DNA of 64,000 bases from Rhizobium sp. Pop5 (GCF_024721175.1 NZ_CP099399.1:2666001-2730000); one strand, 5' to 3'. Positions 48,508-59,326 are shown, counted from the stretch's first letter. Translations and numbers: made by a program. The notes: generated by a model from the sequence alone, not told the origin.

Positions 48508-49197
48508 TTAAGCGCGCTGCTGGACGAAGAGCATGCGCTCACGAGCCGCGAACCACTCTTCCGCATAGTCGTCGTTCTTGTACTCCTCGAAATACGGCCC
48601 GCCATCGGTGAAATGGACGTTCTTGGCGTCTTCCCGATAGTCGTATTCGTTGACGAGGTAGTTCCAGGTCACCGGCAATTCGCCGATGAGGTCGTCGTTA
48701 TCGAGCCACTTGAACTGATGCAACTGCAGGCCCGTCGCCGTGTTGACGAAGTCGGGCGTCAAGGCCCGGCATTTGTCATTGTTGAAGAGGATGAAGCTCG
48801 ACCAGTTCTTCTTTTCGTACTTGGTCTGCGTCTGGCCGAGGAACTTCGTCTCGATCTTCGGCTGGTAGTCGTGCTTGACGCACATGGCGGCGTAACGATC
48901 GTCGCGCAAGGCCCACAGCTCGGCGATATCGACGCGCATCAGCATGTCGCAATCCATGAAGATGCTCCAGCCCTGATAGCCGCTGAGATAGGGCGTCAGG
49001 AAACGCGAAAAGGAGAATTCCGTCGATTGCAGTGCGTTGCGCTCGCGGGTGAAGACCCCGCCGAGATTGGAAAGCACGATCGGCGAGAACTCCACCGGGA
49101 TCGACGACTTCTCGATGATGCTCTGTGCGAGGACGTGATAGGCGACGACTTCCTTGGAATCGAATCCCACGAAAATCCGGACGGTCTGCTGTTCCAT
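48508..49197 (-). CDS. Glycosyltransferase (GT8-like)
   Basis: 229-aa glycosyltransferase-fold protein. It starts MEQQTVRIFVGFDSKEVVAY, followed by SIIEKSSIPVEFSPIVLSN. The metal-binding DxD is in WSIFMDCDMLMRVDIAELW, and the acceptor-side region is WSSFILFNNDKCRALTPDFV. It ends without a membrane segment. It lies at the 3' end of a three-gene minus-strand cluster with an unknown protein and a GT8 enzyme, suggesting a shared role in surface polysaccharide or LPS decoration. Donor and acceptor are unknown. Confidence 0.8.
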   Translation of the reverse strand: MEQQTVRIFVGFDSKEVVAYHVLAQSIIEKSSIPVEFSPIVLSNLGGVFTRERNALQSTEFSFSRFLTPYLSGYQGWSIFMDCDMLMRVDIAELWALRDDRYAAMCVKHDYQPKIETKFLGQTQTKYEKKNWSSFILFNNDKCRALTPDFVNTATGLQLHQFKWLDNDDLIGELPVTWNYLVNEYDYREDAKNVHFTDGGPYFEEYKNDDYAEEWFAARERMLFVQQRA

Positions 49198-49289
49198 TTT
49201 CTACCTCGATGGCCCACGGTCGTGAGCGTTATAAAGAGTTGAACCGGTATTCGAAGCAGCCCGAGCCTGCCGGCAAGGGCCTGCGACAG

Positions 49290-50156
49290 TCATTCCTTCG
49301 ACTTTTCGAGAAAGCGCTGCTTACGGGTTTTCGGCTTGAAGCGCCGGAAGAAATTCTCAATGGCGCGGATGGTTTTGGTGACGGACATGAGCCTGTCGAT
49401 CTGGCCATTCGCATTGTCGAGCCGCTCCGATAAGACTTCGGCCGCCGTCATCGCGATCTCGATCGGCGGCACCTGGGGAAAGCGTTTGGCGAGCGCCGAA
49501 TAGGGGCTGGCATCGACGCCGCCCATCATCGAGATCGACCCCATTCTGGCAAAGAGGCGCAGGAAGATCTGCTCGAACGTCCAGTCGTGCACGTCGAAGA
49601 CTTTCCACTTCTCGCTCCTCTTCGCCGAAAAACCGGCAAGCACGATCTTGCCCGGCAGTTGCAGGTCGGCGAGCCACAGCGCCAATGCGAAGCCGCTCGT
49701 CGCGATCCTGCCTACCGGATAGAGATCGCCGAGTATTTGCGTCAGATCAAGGTGGCGAGCTTTCGCGCCTTCGAAGCGGCTCTCCTCGCTGAAATTTTCC
49801 TCCGTGGCGACGCGAACATTGACGATTCCGAGGAAATCGTCGCCCGTGAAGAAGCGCAGGACATCCGCCACTTCGCGCCTGTGCACGATATTGGCGCCCA
49901 TCACACCGCTGCGGGCCACCAGCACGGCATTGCCGACGAAAGGCTCGTCGAGAACCTTGTAGACCTTGTTGAAAAAGACGTAGAGCGCCGTTCCGGGCAA
50001 TTCGCTGCGCAGCCGCTCGAAATCGACCGCCTCGCTGTTTGCCACCAGCACGATATGGGAATAGCGCGACAGCAGCGCCTTCCATGCCTCTGGCGTCAGG
50101 AAGTTGAAGCCGCCGTCCGGGGCGTTGATCTGCGTATTGCTGGGGGTTGCTTCCAT
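49290..50156 (-). CDS. Unknown protein of the glycosyltransferase cluster
   Basis: 288 aa, not recognised. No signal peptide or membrane helix. A central segment reads YPVGRIATSGFALALWLADL then GKIVLAGFSAKRSEKW; a P-x-G-x(n)-ALALWLA stretch followed by a G-F strand is reminiscent of sialyltransferase-like (GT29/GT42) folds. This is a weak resemblance only. An N-terminal strand pattern (YSHIVLVANSEAVDF, ALYVFFNKVY) also fits a nucleotide-sugar enzyme. The basic C-terminus (FFRRFKPKTRKQRFLEKSKE) may bind membrane or nucleic acid. It is flanked by two glycosyltransferases on the same strand. Confidence 0.7.
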   Translation of the reverse strand: MEATPSNTQINAPDGGFNFLTPEAWKALLSRYSHIVLVANSEAVDFERLRSELPGTALYVFFNKVYKVLDEPFVGNAVLVARSGVMGANIVHRREVADVLRFFTGDDFLGIVNVRVATEENFSEESRFEGAKARHLDLTQILGDLYPVGRIATSGFALALWLADLQLPGKIVLAGFSAKRSEKWKVFDVHDWTFEQIFLRLFARMGSISMMGGVDASPYSALAKRFPQVPPIEIAMTAAEVLSERLDNANGQIDRLMSVTKTIRAIENFFRRFKPKTRKQRFLEKSKE

Positions 50157-50203
50157 ATCGGCTCACATGCACTTTCCAAGGACGATGGGCTCTGCACGCC
50201 GCA

Positions 50204-51115
50204 TTAGCTGTTGCCGAAATAGGCGCGCGTCTGGGCGAACCGCGTCCGGCCGCTGATCCGCTTTCCAAGATAGTTGAAGAACCCCCCGATACGGCGCGTC
50301 ACCGACGGCTGCGTGCAGAAGGAGGCCCACGGCGTATCGCGGAGATCCTCGACGTAGCGCTTGGCCATCCGGCGATGCACCCAGGGAACGGTCGCCTGCC
50401 ATGGTTTCCGTCTTCCGGTAAAATGGAAGATTGCCGGCCGGGCGACGAAAGGCACAAGCCCCGTCTGCGTGTTGAAGCGCAGATTGAGCACCAGCCAGTC
50501 GCCGTCAAAGGTGACGTTCAGCACATCCTGGTCGTTGTACTGGAAAAGATGCGACCGCTCTTCGAAGGTTGCCCGCGTCGTGGCGAAAAGCCCCCTCGCC
50601 CGGCAGACCGACCAATCGAACAGCAGCACGCCGGCATTGAAGTAGCGGCCGCCTTCGCGCATGCCGATCTTACGCTGCCGCGCGCCTGATTTCTCGGGAA
50701 AGGCCATGATGTAATCATCGACCGCGGCGAGCGCCTTTCCTTGCATATCCATTGTAAAGAGCTCGTCGAGGGGCGCCACCGCCAGCACGTCGGCATCGAG
50801 ATAAAGCAGGCGCTCGACATGAGCAGGCACGTGCAGATCCATATAGAGCCGCGCCAGCGTCGCCATGGACCAGCGTCCCCGGGTCTGCCGCGCTGCATCC
50901 GGCGTCTCGTAGGGCAGCACCTTGATCGTCATGCCGTGCACCCGCGCAAAGCTTTCGACCTCTGCGATCTCCTTCGGCTGGAGGTCGATGCCGAGAAGCA
51001 GGAACTCCACGGGAGAGCCTGCGAGATTGCGCTTGACGGAAAGCAGGGTGCAGCAGGCGGCCGGCAACATGTTGACATCCGAACATACGATAACGGCGCT
51101 CTGCTGCAAAATCAC
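50204..51115 (-). CDS. Family 8 glycosyltransferase
   Basis: 303-aa GT8 enzyme (LPS galactosyl- or glucosyltransferase-like). It has an N-terminal AVIVCSDVNMLPAACCTLLS, the DxD motif in RLLYLDADVLAVAPLDEL, then YFNAGVLLFDWSVCR, YNDQDVLNVTF and HFTGRRKPWQ, all diagnostic of GT8. It is the first gene of the three-gene cluster. No membrane segment; it probably acts at the cytoplasmic side on lipid-linked or LPS acceptors. Confidence 0.9.
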   Translation of the reverse strand: MILQQSAVIVCSDVNMLPAACCTLLSVKRNLAGSPVEFLLLGIDLQPKEIAEVESFARVHGMTIKVLPYETPDAARQTRGRWSMATLARLYMDLHVPAHVERLLYLDADVLAVAPLDELFTMDMQGKALAAVDDYIMAFPEKSGARQRKIGMREGGRYFNAGVLLFDWSVCRARGLFATTRATFEERSHLFQYNDQDVLNVTFDGDWLVLNLRFNTQTGLVPFVARPAIFHFTGRRKPWQATVPWVHRRMAKRYVEDLRDTPWASFCTQPSVTRRIGGFFNYLGKRISGRTRFAQTRAYFGNS

Positions 51116-51337
51116 GGCTCCCGAAGTGGCGACTTAAACTTGATGCCGGATATCTAGTTGGTTTGGCGTCGGCCCGCAACCGCAGATAACCCGCCGAACC
51201 GTCGCACCTCGTCACGTTTTGAATCGGATTTCAATGACTTGCGAGGCGAAGCGGAATCCAATGCGCAGCCTGTTGAATCCGAATGTGAGATCAGAGCCGC
51301 AACGCAAGCAGATGATCTGCGAGCAGCCGGTTGACTA
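51116..51337. other. Non-coding part of the gap between the GT8 gene and aatA
   Basis: The gap runs to 51519. This left part should contain the GT8-cluster promoter (minus strand). I see no gene; the right part holds an antitoxin-like remnant and a terminator. Confidence 0.5.
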
Positions 51338-51466
51338 TCACAAGCTGCAAGCGTTCCCTCCGCGCTTCTGATGCGGCGCGAGATCGAATACCGGCCGGCC
51401 GTTGCGTGTCACCACCACGGTCTCGCACACCTCGACACATGCAGCCACATCGTCAACGCCGCCCAA
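51338..51466 (-). pseudogene. Fragment of a Phd/YefM-type antitoxin
   Basis: Minus strand, stop TGA at 51340-51338. The translation contains VDDVAACVEVCETVVVTRNG then RPVFDLAPHQKRGG. The pattern E-x-V-V-V-T-R-N-G-R-P-V followed by P-H-x-K-R-G-G is the C-terminal half of type II prevent-host-death antitoxins. The N-terminal DNA-binding part is missing because the frame runs straight out of the aatA terminator, and the tail is cut by a stop. No toxin gene follows. Confidence 0.5.
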
Positions 51467-51469
51467 ACA

Positions 51470-51497
51470 AAAGGCCCGCCGTCGCCGGCGGGCCTTT
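51470..51497 (-). terminator. Intrinsic terminator of aatA
   Basis: AAAGGCCCGCC and GGCGGGCCTTT form an 11-bp stem with a 6-nt loop. On the minus strand it is followed by TTTTGTTT, 23 bp after the aatA stop. Confidence 0.85.
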
Positions 51498-51519
51498 GAT
51501 CGATGCTGCAGCAATCCGC

Positions 51520-53107
<1,588 letters not shown>

Positions 53108-55471
53108 ATGTTCCTGGAAGATGAGTTTGCCGTCCGGCGCATGCGCATGCGCCGGGTCTCCATTTCATGTCTTGTCGCCATCACCGCCTTTGTCGCCTGC
53201 ATCACCGCGATGGCGGGACTTGCCTCCGCCGCCCGCGCCGAGACGCGGCAGGCATCCAGCCAGTTCGTCGCCTTTGTCCGGCCGAACGACGTCAACAGCG
53301 GCTCGCTGCTCTTCCCGTCGAAGGAGCCGGGCTTCTTTGTCGAAGCGCCGCGGCTGAAGACCGATGTCGCAATCGACGTCTCCGGCCCGATCGCCAGGGT
53401 GAAGGTGACGCAGCGCTTCCGCAACCCGAGCCAAGGCTGGGTCGAGGGCACTTACGTCTTCCCGCTGCCGGATAATTCCGCCGTCGACGCGCTGAAGATG
53501 CAGATCGGCGAACGCTTCATCGAAGGCCAGATCAAGCCGCGCCAGGAGGCTCGCGCGATCTACGAGCAGGCCAAGGCCGAAGGCAAGAAGACCGCACTTC
53601 TCGAACAGCAGCGGCCGAACATCTTCACCAACCAGGTCGCCAATATCGGCCCCGGCGAAGAGATCGTCGTGCAGATCGAATACCAGCAGACGGTCCACCA
53701 ATCCGGCGGCGAATTCTCGCTCCGCTTCCCGATGGTCGTAGCGCCGCGCTACAATCCGGCGCCGATCGTCCAGACCGTCGAGTTCAACAATGGCGCCGGC
53801 TTCGCAGCGCCATCCGACCCGGTGGAAAACCGCGACAAGATCGAAGCCCCCGTGCTCGATCCGCGCGAAAACGCCAGGATCAATCCGGTCGCGCTGACCG
53901 TCAATCTCAAGGCCGGCTTCCCGCTCGGCGACGTCAAATCCTCCTTCCACGAAGTCGATATCCGGCAGGATGGCGACCAGACGAGGACGATCAGTCTGAA
54001 GGGCGACGCCGTTCCCGCCGACAAGGACTTCGAACTCACCTGGAAGGCCGCGCCGGGCAAGACGCCGAGCGCCGGCCTGTTCCGCGAAGTGACGGATGGC
54101 AAGACCTATCTGCTCGCCTTCGTCACCCCGCCCACCGCGCCGGATGCGGCAGCCCCGCCAAAACGCGAGGTGGTCTTCGTCATCGACAATTCCGGCTCCA
54201 TGTCCGGCCAGTCGATCGAGCAGGCAAGACAGAGCCTGGCGCTTGCCATCTCCAGGCTGAACCCGGACGACCGCTTCAACGTCATCCGTTTCGACAACAC
54301 GATGACCGATTACTTCAAGGGCCTCGTCGCAGCGACACCCGACAACCGCGAAAAGGCCATCGCCTATGTCAACGGCCTGACCGCCGACGGCGGCACCGAA
54401 ATGCTGCCGGCCCTCGAGGATGCGCTGCGCAATCAGGGACCTGTCGCGGCGGGAGCGCTGCGCCAGGTCGTGTTTCTCACGGATGGCGCGATTGGCAACG
54501 AACAGCAGCTTTTCCAGGAAATCGCGGCAAACCGCGGCGATGCCCGCGTCTTCACCGTCGGCATCGGCTCGGCGCCCAACACCTATTTCATGACCAAGGC
54601 GGCCGAGATCGGCCGCGGCACGTTCACTGAGATCGGCTCGACCGACCAGGTGGCAAGCCGCATGGGCGAACTCTTCGCCAAGCTGCAGAATCCCGCTATG
54701 ACCGATATCGCTGCAAGCTTCGAAGGCATCACGGCCGAGGACATCACGCCGAATCCGATGCCTGACCTTTATAGTGGCGAACCCGTCGTGCTGACCGCGG
54801 AACTGCCGCAGGTAAAGCCGGCCGGCAAACTGCAGATCGTCGGCAAGACGGGCGATCAGCCCTGGCGCGTCGAGATGGACATCGCCAATGCCGCCGACGG
54901 AACCGGCATCTCCAAGCTCTGGGCGCGGCGCAAGATCGACGATTTCGAAGCCCGCGCCTATGAGCGTCAGGAGCCGGCAGCGCTCGACAAGGACATCGAG
55001 ACGGTGGCCCTTGCCTACCATCTCGTCTCCCGCGTCACCAGCCTGGTCGCCGTCGACGTCACCCCCTCGCGGCCGGCGAATGAGCCGCTCGGCTCAGCGA
55101 AGCTGCCGCTCAACCTGCCCGAGGGCTGGGATTTCGGAAAGGTCTTCGGCGAAAATGCCGTGCCGCCTGACGGCACGGAACGTCACGGCGCAGCCACACC
55201 TGATGGAAGTGCCGAACCGGAACAGGCCGCAGCGGCAACGCCCGAGATCGCTAGCATGATGGCCGCGGCGCCGACGGCGAAAGCCGCCACCCTGATCGCG
55301 CGGAAGACCTCGACCGTGAACCTGCCGCAGACGGCAACCCGCGCCGACGAACAGATCATGCGCGGGCTCACCATGCTGCTCTTGGCACTGACGGCGGCAA
55401 GCGGGCTCGCCGTCTGGCGCCGCCGCCTCAAGGGCCTGATCACACCCGGAGCCAAACGCAATGGTCTCTAG
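53108..55471 (+). CDS. VIT/VWA sortase target protein with LPQTA sorting signal
   Basis: 787-aa exported protein of the marine proteobacterial sortase target type. A basic N-terminus and hydrophobic signal (SISCLVAITAFVACITAMAG) are followed by a VIT domain (about 60-190, VTQRFRNPSQGWVEGTYVFP then PLPDNSAVDALKM). A VWA domain has the MIDAS motif VVFVIDNSGSMSG. At the C-terminus come LPQTA, a membrane helix (MLLLALTAASGLAVW) and RRRLKG, i.e. a complete sorting signal. The ATG at 53108 has GAGGG upstream. The last 11 bp overlap the sortase gene. It is probably anchored in the periplasm; the ligand is unknown. Confidence 0.93.
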   Translation: MFLEDEFAVRRMRMRRVSISCLVAITAFVACITAMAGLASAARAETRQASSQFVAFVRPNDVNSGSLLFPSKEPGFFVEAPRLKTDVAIDVSGPIARVKVTQRFRNPSQGWVEGTYVFPLPDNSAVDALKMQIGERFIEGQIKPRQEARAIYEQAKAEGKKTALLEQQRPNIFTNQVANIGPGEEIVVQIEYQQTVHQSGGEFSLRFPMVVAPRYNPAPIVQTVEFNNGAGFAAPSDPVENRDKIEAPVLDPRENARINPVALTVNLKAGFPLGDVKSSFHEVDIRQDGDQTRTISLKGDAVPADKDFELTWKAAPGKTPSAGLFREVTDGKTYLLAFVTPPTAPDAAAPPKREVVFVIDNSGSMSGQSIEQARQSLALAISRLNPDDRFNVIRFDNTMTDYFKGLVAATPDNREKAIAYVNGLTADGGTEMLPALEDALRNQGPVAAGALRQVVFLTDGAIGNEQQLFQEIAANRGDARVFTVGIGSAPNTYFMTKAAEIGRGTFTEIGSTDQVASRMGELFAKLQNPAMTDIAASFEGITAEDITPNPMPDLYSGEPVVLTAELPQVKPAGKLQIVGKTGDQPWRVEMDIANAADGTGISKLWARRKIDDFEARAYERQEPAALDKDIETVALAYHLVSRVTSLVAVDVTPSRPANEPLGSAKLPLNLPEGWDFGKVFGENAVPPDGTERHGAATPDGSAEPEQAAAATPEIASMMAAAPTAKAATLIARKTSTVNLPQTATRADEQIMRGLTMLLLALTAASGLAVWRRRLKGLITPGAKRNGL

Positions 55472-56234
55472 GCTCCCCCAAAGCCAGGCTGAGGAAGCGG
55501 TCGAATTCGAGCCGCTTCCAACCTATCTGGAACTCGCCATGGCCGCTGCCACGGCCCACGACAGGCCGAAAACGCGGAGAAGGAAAGGCTTCTTCCTTTG
55601 GCGTCTTTCGCCGATCGAAAGGATGATCGCCTTCGCAATTGCCGGTCTCGCCCTTTACGGCCTGGCACTGATCGGCGACGGTTTCCTGCTGAAGGCGAAG
55701 GCGGAGCTCTCGCAGGTCTTGCTGAAACGCGCCTTTGCCGCCGAGCTGCGCGGCGAAGAGAGCAAGCCTTGGCCCTGGGCCGATTTCACCACGGAAGCCA
55801 AGGTGCGCGCGCCGCGCCTCGGCAAGGAGGCGATCGTACTCGCCGGCGCCTCCGGCGAAGCGCTCGCCTTCGGTCCGGCCTGGCTTTCCAACACACCGCA
55901 GCCCGGCGACGAAGGCACCTCCGTCATCGCCGCCCATCGCGACACGCATTTTCGCTGGCTGCAATATATAAGGCCGGGCGATGCGATCGAGGTCACCCGC
56001 CGCGACGGCAAGGTCTTGACCTTCAAAGCAGGTGAAGGCCGCATCGCCCGATGGGATGCAAGCGGCATCGATCCCGCCTCCGACGGCCGCCATCTGGTGC
56101 TCGCCACCTGCTGGCCCTTCAATGCCTCCGAGCGTGGACCGTTGCGCTATATCGTCGAAGCGGAGCTGGTCGACAGCCAGGCGACCGGCTCCATTCAACC
56201 GGCGAACACAAAGCCGTTATTGCAGGCCGAGTGA
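55461..56234 (+). CDS. Class GN sortase
   Basis: 257-aa cysteine transpeptidase of the Gram-negative (class GN) type. An N-terminal membrane helix (MIAFAIAGLALYGLALIG) precedes the sortase barrel. The catalytic His is in SVIAAHRDTHFRWL, the Cys in VLATCWPFNASERG and the Arg in PLRYIVEAEL. It is encoded directly after, and overlapping, its single target carrying LPQTA. Gram-negative bacteria lack the peptidoglycan layer architecture used by classical sortases; where the target is attached is unknown. Confidence 0.95.
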   Translation: MVSRLPQSQAEEAVEFEPLPTYLELAMAAATAHDRPKTRRRKGFFLWRLSPIERMIAFAIAGLALYGLALIGDGFLLKAKAELSQVLLKRAFAAELRGEESKPWPWADFTTEAKVRAPRLGKEAIVLAGASGEALAFGPAWLSNTPQPGDEGTSVIAAHRDTHFRWLQYIRPGDAIEVTRRDGKVLTFKAGEGRIARWDASGIDPASDGRHLVLATCWPFNASERGPLRYIVEAELVDSQATGSIQPANTKPLLQAE

Positions 56235-56293
56235 GGGTTGAAGCCGTCCCCTGCCCGCTCCACGTTCCGCATGGAGAGACGACGGAAAAGCCA

Positions 56294-57436
56294 ATGAACA
56301 GAATATCCGCCTTCCATTTCGCCGCAGCGCTGGTCCTGGCGAGCGCCGTTTCGGCCGACGCGGCCGATACCGTCAACACGCAAGGCCCGACCCTCCACGT
56401 CGAAAAACTCGCCGACGGACTCGAGCATCCCTGGGCGGTCGAGGTGTTGCCCGATGGCGGCTATCTCGTCACCGAGCGGCCGGGCCGCATGCGCATCGTC
56501 CGTGACGGCAAAGTCTCCGTACCGATCGGCGGCGTGCCCAAGGTCAGCGACCGTGGCCAGGGCGGCTTGATGGACGTGGCGCTCGCACCGGACTTCAAGA
56601 CATCCCGCAAACTCTATTTCACCGCCGCCATCGCCAACCGCAAAGGCTCCGGCACCGAAGCCTTCAGCGCCACGCTTTCCGCCGATGAAAAGAGGCTCGA
56701 GGCCGTGACGCCCGTCTTCACCATGCGGCTCTTCACCTCGGGCAGTATCCAATATGGCTCGCGCATCGCGATTGCTCCCGACGGCTCTTTGTTCATCAGC
56801 GTCGGTGACCGCGGCGACCGCGACCGCTCGCAGGATTGGAAGGACGACGCCGGCTCGATCGTTCACATCAATGCCGACGGCAGCATCCCGGCCGATAATC
56901 CGTTCAAGGACGGCGGTAGGGCGCTGCCGGAAATCTGGTCGAAAGGCCATCGCAACCCGCAAGGCATCACCTTCGATGCCAAGGACGGCAAACTCTACAC
57001 CGTCGAACACGGCGCGCGCGGCGGCGACGAGATCAACCAGCCCGAGCCGGGCAAGAACTACGGCTGGCCGATCATCACCTACGGCCGCGACTATTCCGGC
57101 GCCAAGATTGGCGAAGGCACCGCCAAGGAAGGGCTGGAGCAGCCGCTGCATTATTGGGATCCATCAATGGCGCCCGGCGCGCTCGTCGTCTATCGCGGCG
57201 CCATGTTCCCGGAATGGGACGGCAATTTTCTCGTCGCGGCGCTGAAATTCCAGCTGCTCTCGCGCATGCAGCGTGACGAGAGCGGTGCCTTCGTCGCCGA
57301 GGAGCGCCTGTTCGAAGGCGAATACGGCCGTATCCGCGATGTCATCGTCGCGCCCGACGGCGCGCTGCTGATGGTGACCGACGAGGACGACGGCGCGCTG
57401 CTGAGGATCTCCAGAGCCGAAGCCAACAACGGCTGA
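56294..57436 (+). CDS. PQQ-dependent soluble aldose sugar dehydrogenase
   Basis: 380-aa exported six-bladed beta-propeller of the GSDH/YliI family. A signal peptide is seen (ISAFHFAAALVLASAVSADA). Typical blocks are LEHPWAVEVLPDGGYLVTER, GRMRIVRDGKV, the His-containing GHRNPQGITFD, HGARGGDEINQPEPGKNYGW and the late VAPDGALLMVTDEDDGALL. It would oxidise aldoses in the periplasm with PQQ; no pqq genes are in this window. It follows the sortase by 59 bp on the same strand and may be co-transcribed, but a functional link is not shown. Confidence 0.9.
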   Translation: MNRISAFHFAAALVLASAVSADAADTVNTQGPTLHVEKLADGLEHPWAVEVLPDGGYLVTERPGRMRIVRDGKVSVPIGGVPKVSDRGQGGLMDVALAPDFKTSRKLYFTAAIANRKGSGTEAFSATLSADEKRLEAVTPVFTMRLFTSGSIQYGSRIAIAPDGSLFISVGDRGDRDRSQDWKDDAGSIVHINADGSIPADNPFKDGGRALPEIWSKGHRNPQGITFDAKDGKLYTVEHGARGGDEINQPEPGKNYGWPIITYGRDYSGAKIGEGTAKEGLEQPLHYWDPSMAPGALVVYRGAMFPEWDGNFLVAALKFQLLSRMQRDESGAFVAEERLFEGEYGRIRDVIVAPDGALLMVTDEDDGALLRISRAEANNG

Positions 57437-57440
57437 GAGG

Positions 57441-57899
57441 TCAGAGCGAGCCGCGCAATTCCTTGCGGATGACGAATTTCAATCCGGACCAGACATCGTC
57501 GACAGCGCAGACCTTGACGTCGACCAGACCGGTCGGAAGCAGGATCTCCCGCAGCACGCCCTCTGTCACGTCGGTCGGCCTGTGCGAACTCTTCTTCGGC
57601 CAGGAGATCCAGATCATGCCGTCCGGTTTCAGGATATGTAAAAGCACGGGCGCAACAGCCTCCAGCAGCGCTCGTTCAGCGGTGAACAGGTGCACATAGT
57701 CGAATATGCGTTCAGGCGACGCGGGAAGCGCGCGCACCAGCGAAGCAAAACCGTCGAAACCGTTGATCTCGCCGATCGTTTCGGGAACATCGAGAAGAGC
57801 AGCCACCTGCCCCGGCGCAAGGCCGAGCTTCCTGGCAAGCGGAGTCCCGGAATATCCTGCCTCCATGCGGCTCGCGGCCGACCGCTCGTTGCCTTGCAT
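57441..57899 (-). CDS. DUF3052 family protein
   Basis: 152-aa protein of the DUF3052 type. It has the family start AGYSGTPLARKLGLAPGQVA and the end block VCAVDDVWSGLKFVIRKEL, with a central YVHLFTAERALLEAVAPVLL then GMIWISWPKKSS. The fold is probably related to methyltransferase-like regulators; function is unknown. It is convergent with the sugar dehydrogenase (4 bp apart) and divergent from the DMT exporter. Confidence 0.85.
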   Translation of the reverse strand: MQGNERSAASRMEAGYSGTPLARKLGLAPGQVAALLDVPETIGEINGFDGFASLVRALPASPERIFDYVHLFTAERALLEAVAPVLLHILKPDGMIWISWPKKSSHRPTDVTEGVLREILLPTGLVDVKVCAVDDVWSGLKFVIRKELRGSL

Positions 57900-57997
57900 G
57901 CCTTACCTCCAACGATTGGCGTGAAGTCTTCGCCCTTGCCTATAAGAAACGCAACTGCTAACCGCCGGGCATACCTCCCTTCCCAATCGAGGACGAC

Positions 57998-58888
57998 ATG
58001 ACGCGCGTTCAGGCGAATCTCCTTCTGTTGCTTGCAGCCGCCATCTGGGGCGGCGGCTTCGTCGCGCAATCGACGGCAATGAAGGCAATCGGCCCCTTCT
58101 GGTTCATCGCCTTGCGTTTTGCCGTCGCCACAGTGGCTGTGGTGCCCTTCGTTGTCTTCGAAGCCCGCAAGGCAAGGGCAAAGACAAGCGCGCGCCATGC
58201 AAAACTCTACATCCTGACCGGCCTTGCCCTTTTCGGCGGCGCAGCCACGCAGCAGATCGGTCTGCAGACGACGACGGTGACGAATTCCAGCTTCATCACC
58301 GGCCTCTATGTCGTGTTCGTGCCGCTGATCGCCGTGTTCTTCCTGCGCCGTGCCCCACATTGGATCATCTGGCCGGGCGCAATGATGGCTGTCGCCGGCA
58401 TCTATCTTCTGTCCGGCGGTCATCTCTCGGCATTGACGGTGGGCGATCTTCTGACTGTCGTCTGCGCCGTCTTCTGGGCGATCCAGATCACGCTTGCCGG
58501 CACCACCGTTTCCGAAACCGGAAGGCCGCTCGCCCTCTCGGCCACGCAATTTGCCGTCACCGCGGTCTGCGCGCTCACCATTGCCGCAGCTGTCGAACCG
58601 GTCAGCCTTTCGGCGATATGGGCGGCGGCACCTCAGATCCTCTATGTCGGCATCTTCTCCTCGGGCCTCGCCTTCGTGCTGCAGGTGATCGGCCAGCGTT
58701 ACACCTCGCCTTCGCAGGCGGCGATCTTTCTCTCGTCCGAAGCTCTCTTCGGCGCGTCGCTCGCAGCCCTCCTGCTCGGCGAGACGATGCCGGCGACTGG
58801 TTATACAGGTTGCGCGCTAATGTTTATCGCTATGCTTGTAGTCGAGCTCGTTCCCGGATTTGCCCGCCGGCGCCTGCCAGCCAGCTGA
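57998..58888 (+). CDS. EamA/DMT family transporter
   Basis: 296-aa inner-membrane transporter with ten predicted helices in two EamA repeats. The first repeat is ANLLLLLAAAIWGGGFVAQS then PFWFIALRFAVATVAVVPFV; the second starts at LTVGDLLTVVCAVFWAIQIT. The charged loop FEARKARAKTSARHAK lies between helices two and three. Members export amino acids, metabolites or drugs; the substrate is unknown. A single gene with an ATG at 57998. Confidence 0.88.
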   Translation: MTRVQANLLLLLAAAIWGGGFVAQSTAMKAIGPFWFIALRFAVATVAVVPFVVFEARKARAKTSARHAKLYILTGLALFGGAATQQIGLQTTTVTNSSFITGLYVVFVPLIAVFFLRRAPHWIIWPGAMMAVAGIYLLSGGHLSALTVGDLLTVVCAVFWAIQITLAGTTVSETGRPLALSATQFAVTAVCALTIAAAVEPVSLSAIWAAAPQILYVGIFSSGLAFVLQVIGQRYTSPSQAAIFLSSEALFGASLAALLLGETMPATGYTGCALMFIAMLVVELVPGFARRRLPAS

Positions 58889-59326
58889 ACACGCGTCCAA
58901 ATATGGGTGAATGCCGGATTCGAAAAAATTTTCAAATGGAGTGCAAAAGCGCGTTTACGTTGCATTTTTGGCAAATTCTGCCCGGAACTTACATTGCAGA
59001 CGATATAAAACGTTAATCATTCCCCATTCGCGGCGGAAATTTTGCTTTTTTGCGCAATTTGGATATCGGCGGGGGTGTGCCCGCAAGGATACGTTAAAAA
59101 ACTTTTGCTTGCCAAAATCCTTTAAACGCAGCACTCTCGGCTCGTTCGGGCATTTTGCGAGCATGGGAAGTCCTTCAGTATTTGCGCGCCGGGAACGCTA
59201 ATATCCCGGTCAGCCGGTTCCGATAAGGCAGGCGAAAGTTCTGCCTGGAACAGGCCGAGGTAGAGGGGACCTTTTTCTCACATTTCAAGAATTGCCTGCC
59301 AACACCTCCCGCAAGGAGGCAATGCT
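58889..59326. other. Promoter and leader region of the cold-shock gene
   Basis: AT-rich stretch (58920-59120) unlike the surrounding DNA, then a structured part. No gene is seen until the tiny ORF at 59327. Two competing stems (59291-59297 with 59317-59323, and 59305-59309 with 59315-59319) cover the upstream ORF's ribosome site. The long untranslated leader fits cold-shock genes. Confidence 0.55.
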
